Shown one piece after another: positions 32,552 to 41,883 of a DNA stretch of 64,000 nucleotides. The DNA comes from Pseudomonas alkylphenolica. Lineage in GTDB: Bacteria > Pseudomonadota > Gammaproteobacteria > Pseudomonadales > Pseudomonadaceae. The first letter of the stretch is position 1. Each line of letters begins with the position of its first letter. Under the pieces are notes generated by a model. It made no database searches, was not told where the DNA came from, and saw only the letters and a list, made by a program, of their open reading frames with translations. A program made the position numbers and the translations under genes. Where the stretch lies: positions 2,287,501 to 2,351,500 of the forward strand of contig NZ_CP009048.1 in NCBI RefSeq assembly GCF_000746525.1, read 5' to 3'.

Positions 32552-34732
32552 ATGAATACTTTGAATGAAGAGTTAAAGTACCCGTTAAATAGTCGCATGC
32601 TTACGTGTCCCGTACAGGGTAAATGGACTAGTTTTCAATTAGTCGACGAGACTGGTTCGGGGGAGCCTTATGCCGGCCTGGCATATGAAGTAACCGACAC
32701 GGAGGGCTTTAAATACAGCGGCAGGCTGGACGCCACCGGCAGCGGCAGGGTGGACAACCATTACGCCGGACCGATTGCCCTGATCCTGGATCAGAAGTAT
32801 CAAGGACATGAACAGGTTTATTCGTTTTTACAAACAAGAGAACATTATCCACTCGAAATCACCGAGCTACAGGTGCGGGCCGAACAGACGCGCTACCAGA
32901 ACCACTTCGGCTCGCGAACGCGGAGCAATCCTGCACAAACGGAGGCCGATGCCTTCTACCAGGTCGAGGTCCGCCAGTTGGTCCAGCATGCCGCACACCT
33001 CCCGCCTATGGTTGATTGCCACTTCCCGGTCAGCAGCGGGGCTTCCCGGCTTATGCGTGAGCATGGCAAACAGGGCGTGTGCTTGTGCTCCAATAAGCAC
33101 AACGTGCTGGAGGTCCGCCCGTTGCGGGCGCTGCGCCCACTGCTCTCCACTGACTCGGCGTTCTGCGTGCTGAACTTGTACCAGCTCGCACTGATGGCAA
33201 CCTTGAGCTATTGCCCCTTCGGGCAGAAACCAGACGAGCAGCCCGTCACAGCAGAGAAAGTCAGTTTCACGTTACAGCCCAGCAGTGGCAACTGGTTTGG
33301 CGATGCCCTGGCCAAGTTCGTCGAACTCTGGAAAGTCGGTGAGGAGCAACTCAAGGCGTATTACCCCTTGTACGAGGATGTGGCCTATTCCAAGCGCTTG
33401 GAGATCGTACCCTTTGATCCCGCGCTATACCCGGCAAATAACCCGGCGCTGGAGGCTCGCCAAGAGCACCCGGCCAACATCCACTTTTTCGATGACAGGG
33501 GCAAGGAGAGCGATACCGACTCACAAGCTTTTATCACGCATAACGACGAGTTGATTTTGATCGCCGTACGCGGCACCAATGAGAAGATTGCCGATGGCCT
33601 TCGAGATGCCGATGCGCTTCAAGTGCCTTTTGAGCAGGGCGATGCCAAGGTGCACCGTGGTTTCTATGACGCGGCTAAGAATGTGTATGATTTTGCAATT
33701 AGATATCTTGACAAGTTCTACGCCGGGCAAAAGCTGGTGATCTGCGGTCACAGCCTGGGTGGTGCAATCACTCTGCTGTTATCAGAAATGCTGCGCCGTA
33801 GGCCTGAACTCTACGACATCGTGCTCTACACCTACGGCGCCCCCCGAGCAGCAGACGCAACCTTTGTCAAAGAAGCTGCCGCTCTCGTCCACCACCGCAT
33901 GGTCAATCACAACGACCCGGTACCCAGCGTGCCCGCTACCTGGATGAACACCAAACCCAAGGTGTACCTGCCCGGCGCGGCGCTTACCTTCGTCAACGTG
34001 CCGCTGGGGCTTTCGGTGTTTGTCGCTGGCATCACCAACCTGAACGGTGAGCCTTACGAACACCACGGCACATTGCAGCACTTCATGCCGGTGGAATTTG
34101 GCGGCAACAGGACGTCAGCGATCCTCTGGCAGCCCGGGTGCGACACCATTGCCCAACACGCGGCCTGTAGCCTGGCGATCAAGCAGGTCGACGGATTGCC
34201 AATACGGCCTGGGTTGCTGACGCAAATCTTCAACGCGGGTAATCACTCGATGGTGGGCGGTTACATTCCAGCGTGCTGGGCGACATTCCGGCGCTGGCAA
34301 GAAGCACAGGAGCAACAGCGTTCTTTAGTGACCGACGAAGAGCTCAAACTGGTCGACGGGGCAATGGAAAAAATAGACGCTCAGCTGCGCATAAAGCGTA
34401 AGCAGCTCGACAACGGCAGTGTGTATGCCCGCAGTCAGCAGTTAGCCATCAATGCGCTCTGGCGCGAGATCAATGCGTTGCGCACTACCCGAGAGCGCTT
34501 GTACCTCCTGAGCATCTACAGCAAGGACGAGAAAGACGTCTATGGTTCGGTGTCTGCACACCCTGAGCGATTGGCCGAGAGCCTGTTGCGCTGGAATGCC
34601 CACCTGGAAAACAGAGTGGCTGAACAGCTGGCCATGGCGCCTGTCGATGATACGGATGAAAGCCTGTTGGCGTTGATTGGGGAAGACACCCCCGGCAAGC
34701 CGTACACCCTGGACATAGACTCAATCAGTTAA
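32552..34732 (+). CDS. T6SS class-3 lipase effector (Tle-like)
   Basis: A 726-residue effector. The C-terminal two thirds hold a class-3 alpha/beta-hydrolase: the nucleophile elbow is ICGHSLGGAI with Ser401, FFDDRGKESDTDSQAFI and ILIAVRGT come before it, and NHNDPVPSVP holds the likely acid. No signal peptide; export would rely on VgrG/DUF4123. It resembles the GxSxG type VI lipase families, most like Tle2/TseL by architecture. AAGGA sits 8 nt before the ATG. The adaptor upstream is broken, so delivery may be lost. Confidence 0.75.
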   Translation: MNTLNEELKYPLNSRMLTCPVQGKWTSFQLVDETGSGEPYAGLAYEVTDTEGFKYSGRLDATGSGRVDNHYAGPIALILDQKYQGHEQVYSFLQTREHYPLEITELQVRAEQTRYQNHFGSRTRSNPAQTEADAFYQVEVRQLVQHAAHLPPMVDCHFPVSSGASRLMREHGKQGVCLCSNKHNVLEVRPLRALRPLLSTDSAFCVLNLYQLALMATLSYCPFGQKPDEQPVTAEKVSFTLQPSSGNWFGDALAKFVELWKVGEEQLKAYYPLYEDVAYSKRLEIVPFDPALYPANNPALEARQEHPANIHFFDDRGKESDTDSQAFITHNDELILIAVRGTNEKIADGLRDADALQVPFEQGDAKVHRGFYDAAKNVYDFAIRYLDKFYAGQKLVICGHSLGGAITLLLSEMLRRRPELYDIVLYTYGAPRAADATFVKEAAALVHHRMVNHNDPVPSVPATWMNTKPKVYLPGAALTFVNVPLGLSVFVAGITNLNGEPYEHHGTLQHFMPVEFGGNRTSAILWQPGCDTIAQHAACSLAIKQVDGLPIRPGLLTQIFNAGNHSMVGGYIPACWATFRRWQEAQEQQRSLVTDEELKLVDGAMEKIDAQLRIKRKQLDNGSVYARSQQLAINALWREINALRTTRERLYLLSIYSKDEKDVYGSVSAHPERLAESLLRWNAHLENRVAEQLAMAPVDDTDESLLALIGEDTPGKPYTLDIDSIS

Positions 34733-34838
34733 CGATCAGTTCAAATGAGCGTGGCGAGTCGGGCGTTGCCGAGACCTTCTCACACCGTTAGGTGTTGAAG
34801 AACAGGTGGGGGGGCACTGCTCACCCCCGTTGGCTTTC

Positions 34839-34852
34839 TTGATCACCATCAA
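34839..34852 (+). promoter_or_regulatory. Anr/Dnr box
   Basis: TTGATCACCATCAA, a perfect TTGAT-N4-ATCAA, 64 nt before the start of the CopD-like gene. It marks low-oxygen/NO control. Confidence 0.8.
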
Positions 34853-34916
34853 CCGCACTCACTCCCCAACGCTGTAGGCTCAGATCCAGGTATAGAACGC
34901 GAGCCGAGAGGGTCCA

Positions 34917-35360
34917 ATGACCTACCCATTGCTGTTGACCCTGCACCTGTTCGCCGCCTTGATTTTCATCGGCACGGTGTTCTTCGAAGTGCTGTTCCTG
35001 GAGCACATCCGTAAACAGCTGCCCGCCAAACTCATGCTGCTGCTCGAACAGGCCGTTGGCCAACGCGCCCGGCAGCTGATGCCCTGGGTGTTGCTGGTGC
35101 TGTTCGGTGCCGGGGCAGGGATGGTCTGGCTACGCTATCTGCCGTTGCTCGAAGCGCCATCAAGTTCATCATTCGGCACCTTGTTGCTGGCCAAGATTGT
35201 GCTCGCCGCCAGCGTACTGGTGCATTTTCTCGGCGCCATGCTGCTGTTCAAGACCGAGCGCATGACAGCCCGCTGGGTGAAGTTCATTCATGCCAGTGTA
35301 TTTACCCACCTGGTGCTGATCGTGTTGCTGGCCAAAGGCATGTTCTACCTGAGCTGGTAG
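34917..35360 (+). CDS. CopD-like four-helix membrane protein
   Basis: A 147-residue inner-membrane protein with four predicted helices (about 4-26, 52-72, 86-110, 122-145). The LHLFAALIFIGTVFFEVLFLE start and conserved His in helices are like CopD/DUF2269-type proteins, which may carry heme or copper. A close paralogue lies at 46297-46734 after nnrS. Its own Anr/Dnr box ties it to anaerobic respiration. The exact role is unknown. Confidence 0.65.
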   Translation: MTYPLLLTLHLFAALIFIGTVFFEVLFLEHIRKQLPAKLMLLLEQAVGQRARQLMPWVLLVLFGAGAGMVWLRYLPLLEAPSSSSFGTLLLAKIVLAASVLVHFLGAMLLFKTERMTARWVKFIHASVFTHLVLIVLLAKGMFYLSW

Positions 35361-35375
35361 GCATGCCACCGGCGC

Positions 35376-35389
35376 TTGATGCAAATCAA
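35376..35389 (+). promoter_or_regulatory. Anr/Dnr box
   Basis: TTGATGCAAATCAA, a perfect TTGAT-N4-ATCAA, 60 nt before the HemN paralogue. It probably controls both hemN-type genes. Confidence 0.8.
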
Positions 35390-35449
35390 GGCGCTCAGGG
35401 CGTTATCGGCAGACACTGAAACTCCGCAGCCCGTCTCGGAGCTCCCGTC

Positions 35450-36796
35450 ATGCTCGATGTCCTTCACCCCCGTAACGAGCAGGTCGTTAGACGCGATCAA
35501 GGCGTGCTCGATCCCAACAGTTATGTCGATGTCCGCAGGTTTCATGGCGGTGTCGGTTCGCTGGATGTGCTGCGCGCGCTGCGCAGCAGCCGCCAGCAGC
35601 AGCGGCCGTTATCGTTGAATGTGCAGGTGCCGACCTGCTTGCGCACGGACAGTCAATCCGTCGAAGCCTATCTGCAAGCCCTGGCCCGGGAGATCGACCT
35701 GGTGGGGTGCCACCTGGGCACGCAACAACGGGTCGAGCAATTTCACCTGGGCGGTAGCACGCCTGCCCCCGAGCAACTGCAGCGGCTGATGGCCCAGTTG
35801 CACAAGCGCTTCAACTTTCTCACCCATGAGAGCGGCGACTACAGCGTCGATGTCGATCTACACCACACCACATGGGCGACCATGGGGTTGTTGCGCGATC
35901 AGGGTTTCAATCATGTCAGCATCGGCGTACCGGATATCGGTGAGGGCAGCGAACTGTCGCAGGACTGCTACCAGAACCCGGCGCCGATCAATTCGCTGAT
36001 CGATGCTGCACGCACCTTTGACTACCGCTCGGTGAGTGTCGACCTGGGCTACGGCCACGCCTGGCAGACCCCGGCAAGCTTCGCCCTGAAACTGACTACC
36101 CTGATTGAGCTGGAGCCCGACCGCCTGCAGGTGTTCGACTACGCTCATCCGCCGCTGCGCTATGCCCGATGCGCCCAGCGCGCCGCCAGTAGCGAGCAGG
36201 ACAAGGCGATGATGCGACGCATCTGCTTCGAACTGTTGCTTGCGGCAGGGTACCAGCACATCGGCCTGGGGCAGTTCGTCCGCCCGGATGACGACCTGGC
36301 GATTGCCCAGGAACGTGGTCGTCTGCGCCGCAACTGCCAGGGCTTTACCCGTTATGGCTATTGCGATCATGTCGGCTTCGGCCTGGGCGCGATCAGCCAG
36401 CTCGATGCGCTGTATGCGCAAAATACCGAAGTGCCGGGTGATTACCTGGAACACCTGCAACAGGGCCAGCTGGCCACTGCGCGCGGCTGGCGCTGCGAAG
36501 ACAGCGACCAGGTCAGGCAGCGGGTCATGGAGCGTCTGGCCTGTGACCTGCAACTGGATATCCGCGCCATTGAAACCCGCTACGGCCTGAATTTTCAGCA
36601 GTACTTCCCGACGGCATGGCGGCGGCTGGAGGCCATGAGCCACGCAGGGCTGGTTGAACTGAGCGAGGGCTTGATCAGCATCCTGCCCGCCGGCCGCCTG
36701 GAAATTGATGCAATCTGCCAGCTGTTCGAACAGGACGTGAACAATTCGGCGCTTTCGTCCCGACACGAGTGGATCGATCATGATGCCTGCCTTTGA
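35450..36796 (+). CDS. HemN paralogue lacking the radical-SAM cluster motif
   Basis: A 448-residue protein alignable along its length with HemN (downstream gene): SLNVQVPTC, FHLGGSTPAPEQL, GFNHVSIGVPD, SVSVDLGYG, RNCQGFTRYGYCDHVGFGLGAIS. Where HemN has the CxxxCxxC that binds the iron-sulfur cluster, only one Cys remains (PTCLRTDSQS), so SAM cleavage is impossible. GGAG lies 8 nt before the ATG. It overlaps hemN by 17 nt. It could be a heme carrier, a regulator or an inactive partner of HemN; function unknown. Confidence 0.75.
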   Translation: MLDVLHPRNEQVVRRDQGVLDPNSYVDVRRFHGGVGSLDVLRALRSSRQQQRPLSLNVQVPTCLRTDSQSVEAYLQALAREIDLVGCHLGTQQRVEQFHLGGSTPAPEQLQRLMAQLHKRFNFLTHESGDYSVDVDLHHTTWATMGLLRDQGFNHVSIGVPDIGEGSELSQDCYQNPAPINSLIDAARTFDYRSVSVDLGYGHAWQTPASFALKLTTLIELEPDRLQVFDYAHPPLRYARCAQRAASSEQDKAMMRRICFELLLAAGYQHIGLGQFVRPDDDLAIAQERGRLRRNCQGFTRYGYCDHVGFGLGAISQLDALYAQNTEVPGDYLEHLQQGQLATARGWRCEDSDQVRQRVMERLACDLQLDIRAIETRYGLNFQQYFPTAWRRLEAMSHAGLVELSEGLISILPAGRLEIDAICQLFEQDVNNSALSSRHEWIDHDACL

Positions 36797-38168
36797 TTTC
36801 AACCGCGCCCTGGTCAAGAAGTACGACCGGCCGGGGCCACGCTATACCTCCTATCCCACCGCGCCGCAGTTCCATGAGGCCTTCGCCGTCGATGATTACC
36901 TGCAGGCGGCGCATGCCAGCAATCAGGCGGCGAGCCCCAAGCCGTTGTCGGCCTACATTCACATTCCGTTCTGCCAGAGCCTTTGCTACTACTGTGCCTG
37001 CAACAAGATCATCACCCGCAAGACCCATCGCGCGACCGAGTACCTGGCGTACCTGAAGCGTGAAATCGCCATGCAAGGGGCGTTGTTCGATCGCGGTCGC
37101 AAGCTCACCCAGTTGCACCTGGGTGGCGGCACGCCGACCTACCTGACCGGCGAGCAACTGGCCGAACTGATGGACAGCCTGCGCCAGGCGTTCAACCTCG
37201 ACGATAGCGACAACCACGAGTTCTCCATCGAGGTCGACCCACGCACCATCAGTACCGAACAGATCCAGCTGCTACGCGGCCTGGGTTTCAACCGCTTGAG
37301 TTTCGGTGTGCAGGATTTCGATCCGGATGTGCAGGCGGCGGTCAATCGCCAGCAAAGCGAAGAACAGATCTATGCCCTGGTTGCGGCGGCGCGTCAGGCG
37401 CAGTTCAAATCGGTCAGCGTCGACCTGATCTACGGCCTGCCGCTGCAGACTGTGCAGAGCTTCGACGTCACCCTGAGCAAGATCATCGCCTTGCGCCCGG
37501 ACCGTATTGCCGCCTACAGCTACGCCCATCTTCCCGAGCTGGTGCGCGCACAGCGGATGATCCGCCCCGAGGACATGCCACCGCCGGAGCGCAAGCTGGA
37601 GTTGCTGGAGCTGACCATCCGCCGCCTGACCGAAGCCGGTTACGTGTACATCGGCATGGACCATTTCGCCTTGCCGGATGACGAGCTGGCCCTGGCACGG
37701 GCCAATGGCACGCTGCAGCGCAACTTTCAGGGCTACTCGACCCATGCCGACTGCGACCTGATCGGCCTCGGCGTGTCGGCGATCGGCAAGGTGGGGGATA
37801 GCTATAGCCAGAGTGTGAAGCTGCTGTCGCAGTATTACGCGCGGCTGGATCAAGGCATGTTGCCGGTGCAGCGCGGTTACCGCCTGAATCCGGATGACCT
37901 GCTGCGACGCGAAGTGATCAACGCGCTGATGTGTCACGGCCGGATCGACTTCGGCACCTTCGAAGCCAGCCACGGCATCCGTTTCCATGACTACTTCGCC
38001 GAGGCACTTGAGCAACTGGCCGAACAGGTGGATGACCACTTGCTGGCACTGGAGCCCGGTGCACTGCAGCTATTGCCTCAGGGTCAGCTGATGATGCGCA
38101 ACACCGCCATGGCCTTCGACGCCTACCTTGGCGGCGGGCGCAAGGGCCAATTTTCGCGCACGGTCTGA
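36780..38168 (+). CDS. hemN: Oxygen-independent coproporphyrinogen III dehydrogenase
   Basis: A 462-residue radical-SAM enzyme. The IPFCQSLCYYCACNK motif (Cys65, 69, 72) binds the 4Fe-4S cluster and SAM, and HLGGGTPTYL follows. The C-terminal HemN domain has the NFQGYSTHADCDLIGLGVSAIG signature. It decarboxylates coproporphyrinogen III to protoporphyrinogen IX anaerobically, supplying heme for the cytochromes of denitrification. It overlaps the upstream paralogue, so both share the Anr/Dnr box. Confidence 0.95.
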   Translation: MMPAFDFNRALVKKYDRPGPRYTSYPTAPQFHEAFAVDDYLQAAHASNQAASPKPLSAYIHIPFCQSLCYYCACNKIITRKTHRATEYLAYLKREIAMQGALFDRGRKLTQLHLGGGTPTYLTGEQLAELMDSLRQAFNLDDSDNHEFSIEVDPRTISTEQIQLLRGLGFNRLSFGVQDFDPDVQAAVNRQQSEEQIYALVAAARQAQFKSVSVDLIYGLPLQTVQSFDVTLSKIIALRPDRIAAYSYAHLPELVRAQRMIRPEDMPPPERKLELLELTIRRLTEAGYVYIGMDHFALPDDELALARANGTLQRNFQGYSTHADCDLIGLGVSAIGKVGDSYSQSVKLLSQYYARLDQGMLPVQRGYRLNPDDLLRREVINALMCHGRIDFGTFEASHGIRFHDYFAEALEQLAEQVDDHLLALEPGALQLLPQGQLMMRNTAMAFDAYLGGGRKGQFSRTV

Positions 38169-38174
38169 GGCTGC

Positions 38175-38188
38175 TTGACGGCGATCAA
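38175..38188 (+). promoter_or_regulatory. Anr/Dnr box of nirQ
   Basis: TTGACGGCGATCAA (TTGAC-N4-ATCAA), 80 nt before nirQ; one mismatch from consensus. Confidence 0.7.
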
Positions 38189-38268
38189 GTTTGCCCCGCG
38201 CAGCGCTTGTCGCACGGTGCCTGGCTCTTTAGCGTGGTCTGCAAACCCGCTGCCGAGCCAGGTGCCAC

Positions 38269-39072
38269 ATGAGCCTCAAGCCAGTTTGTGAACCCCGATC
38301 CGAACTTTTCTACCAAGCACAGCGCAATGAGCTGGTGCTGTTTGAACAAGCCTGGCGCCATGGCCTGCCGGTGCTGATCAAAGGCCCCACCGGCTGTGGC
38401 AAGACCCGCTTCGTCCAGCACATGGCCCAGCGCCTGAACCTGCCGCTGCACACCGTGGCCTGCCACGATGACCTGAGCGCAGCGGACCTGGTCGGCCGTC
38501 ACCTGATCGGCGCCCAGGGCACCTGGTGGCAGGACGGGCCGTTGACCCGTGCGGTGCGCGAAGGTGGCATCTGCTACCTCGACGAAGTGGTCGAAGCGCG
38601 CCAGGACACTGTGGTGGTCCTGCACCCGCTGGCCGATGACCGCCGCGAGCTGTTCCTGGAACGCACCGGCGAAGTGTTGCAGGCGCCGCCTTCGTTCATG
38701 TTGGTGGTGTCCTACAACCCCGGCTACCAGAACCTGCTCAAGGGCATGAAACCGAGCACGCGCCAGCGCTTCGTGGCCATGCGCTTCGACTACCCGCCTG
38801 CCGCCGAAGAAGCCCATATCGTACGCCGCGAGGCCGGAGTAGACGCTGCCCTGGCCGCTCAGGTGGTCAGGCTGGGGCAGGCCTTGCGCCGTCTGGAGCA
38901 GCATGACCTGGAAGAGGTCGCTTCGACCCGGCTGCTGATTTTCACCGCCCGCATGATCGGCGCCGGAATGAACCCGCGCGAGGCCTGTCTGGCCTGCCTG
39001 GCCGAACCCTTGAGTGATGATCCGGTGACGGTGGCAGCGTTGATGGACGTGGTCGATGTCCATTTCAGTTGA
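38269..39072 (+). CDS. nirQ: MoxR-type ATPase NirQ/NorQ
   Basis: A 267-residue AAA+ ATPase. Walker A GPTGCGKT (39-46) and Walker B ICYLDEV (about 101-107) are present. It works with the VWA protein NorD to activate NO reductase (and, in some species, nitrite reductase), probably in metal insertion. It is first of the nirQ-norE-norF unit, overlapping norE by 17 nt, and has its own Anr/Dnr box. Confidence 0.92.
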   Translation: MSLKPVCEPRSELFYQAQRNELVLFEQAWRHGLPVLIKGPTGCGKTRFVQHMAQRLNLPLHTVACHDDLSAADLVGRHLIGAQGTWWQDGPLTRAVREGGICYLDEVVEARQDTVVVLHPLADDRRELFLERTGEVLQAPPSFMLVVSYNPGYQNLLKGMKPSTRQRFVAMRFDYPPAAEEAHIVRREAGVDAALAAQVVRLGQALRRLEQHDLEEVASTRLLIFTARMIGAGMNPREACLACLAEPLSDDPVTVAALMDVVDVHFS

Positions 39073-39637
39073 GACCGTTGCAACCCGGCGCTTGCCGGGG
39101 GATCTGGCGATGTGGCTGTTCATCCTCGCCGAGCTGTCGGTGTTCGCTCTGTTGATCCTGGCATTTGCGGTCACCCAGGCCCTCAAGCCGCAACTGTTCG
39201 CCGCCAGCCGCCAGTTGCTCGACACCTCCACGGGGCTGGCGATGACTCTGAGCCTGCTCAGCGCCGGGCTGCTGGCAGCGCTGGCGCAACAGCGGGTGCG
39301 CCAGGCACGGCCAGGGCAGGCCGCGCTGTTATTGCTGCTGGCGTTACTGGTTGCCTGCGGCTATCTGGGGCTCAAGCTCGGTGAGTATCGACACTTGCTG
39401 AGCCTGGGGCTGGGCCTTGAGCACAACACCTTTTTCACCCTGTACTGGATTCTCACCGGCTTCCATTTCCTCCATGTGCTGCTCGGCATGCTGATCCTGG
39501 CCTGGCTGGCCGAGGGGTGTCGCCGTCGTCGCTACGGGCCGGGCAACTGCAGCGGGTTCGAATCCGGGGTGCTCTACTGGCACATGGTCGACCTGGTCTG
39601 GGTGGTGCTTTTTCCGCTGGTCTACCTGCTGGGCTGA
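39056..39637 (+). CDS. norE: Cytochrome c oxidase subunit III-like protein NorE
   Basis: A 193-residue protein with five predicted transmembrane helices. It is homologous to heme-copper oxidase subunit III (PGDLAMWLFILAELSVFALL start; FTLYWILTGFHFLHVLLGML and YWHMVDLVWVVLFPLVYLL end). NorE with NorF is thought to support NO reductase activity. Overlaps nirQ and is 10 nt before norF. Confidence 0.88.
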   Translation: MSISVETVATRRLPGDLAMWLFILAELSVFALLILAFAVTQALKPQLFAASRQLLDTSTGLAMTLSLLSAGLLAALAQQRVRQARPGQAALLLLLALLVACGYLGLKLGEYRHLLSLGLGLEHNTFFTLYWILTGFHFLHVLLGMLILAWLAEGCRRRRYGPGNCSGFESGVLYWHMVDLVWVVLFPLVYLLG

Positions 39638-39647
39638 GGAGGTGCGC

Positions 39648-39896
39648 ATGCTCGTTTCGAGGTTCTTGCTGGGCTGCTGGCTGGCTCTGGCCGTGCTCAG
39701 CCTGGCCACCGTGGGGCTGGCACAGGGCGCAGTGAGCAGTGGCGCGCTCCTGGTGCTGGCGGTACTCAAGGCCTGGTTGATCAGCGACGGCTTCATGGAG
39801 CTGCGTCACGGCCCGTGGCGCTGGCGCGTCCTGCTGCTGGCATGGGCTGGCGTACTGGCGCTGGTAGTGGGCATCAGCCTCAACCTGCGTGGTTAA
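39648..39896 (+). CDS. norF: NorF-like cytochrome oxidase subunit IV family protein
   Basis: 82 residues, three hydrophobic helices, with the central LVLAVLKAWLISDGFMELRH motif of prokaryotic COX4/NorF-type proteins. GAGGAG precedes the ATG at 39648. It is probably an accessory to NO reductase with NorE. Confidence 0.75.
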   Translation: MLVSRFLLGCWLALAVLSLATVGLAQGAVSSGALLVLAVLKAWLISDGFMELRHGPWRWRVLLLAWAGVLALVVGISLNLRG

Positions 39897-39922
39897 TACC
39901 CGAGTAAAACCATCGGCGTTTC

Positions 39923-39936
39923 TTGATTGCCATCAA
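39923..39936 (+). promoter_or_regulatory. Anr/Dnr box of norCBD
   Basis: TTGATTGCCATCAA, a perfect TTGAT-N4-ATCAA, 57 nt before the norC start. Dnr activation by NO is expected. Confidence 0.85.
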
Positions 39937-39993
39937 GCAGATTTCCAGCCCTCGCTTCCTATCATGGCCAGGCCAAGCCATGAGGAAGTGACC

Positions 39994-40434
39994 ATGTCAG
40001 AGACCTTCACCAAGGGCATGGCCAGGAACATCTATTTCGGGGGGAGTGTGTTTTTCTTCCTGATATTCCTGGCCTTGACCTATCACACCGAGCAGACCTT
40101 TCCCGAACGCAGCAATGCCGCGCAATTGAGCGACGCCGTGGTACGTGGCAAGACGGTCTGGGAGCAGAACAACTGTATCGGCTGCCACACGTTGCTGGGC
40201 GAGGGCGCGTATTTCGCGCCGGAGCTGGGCAACGTGTTCCAGCGCCGTGGCGGCGAGGAAGGCTTCAAGCCCTTCATGCACGCCTGGATGAAGATGCAGC
40301 CTTTGGGCGTGCCGGGGCGCCGGGCCATGCCGCAGTTCAACCTGAGCGAGCAGGAAGTCGACGACATCGCCGAATTCCTCAAGTGGAGTTCGAAAATCAA
40401 TACCAACGGCTGGCCGCCCAACAAGGAGGGCTGA
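39994..40434 (+). CDS. norC: Nitric oxide reductase subunit C
   Basis: A 146-residue membrane-anchored cytochrome c with one N-terminal helix (about 12-30) and CIGCH at 61-65. A methionine ligand is likely in RRAMPQFNLS. It transfers electrons from periplasmic donors to NorB. GAGGAAG precedes the ATG. It is 3 nt from norB. Confidence 0.95.
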   Translation: MSETFTKGMARNIYFGGSVFFFLIFLALTYHTEQTFPERSNAAQLSDAVVRGKTVWEQNNCIGCHTLLGEGAYFAPELGNVFQRRGGEEGFKPFMHAWMKMQPLGVPGRRAMPQFNLSEQEVDDIAEFLKWSSKINTNGWPPNKEG

Positions 40435-41865
<1,431 letters not shown>

Positions 41866-41883
41866 ATCGTGGCAGGAGGCAAC

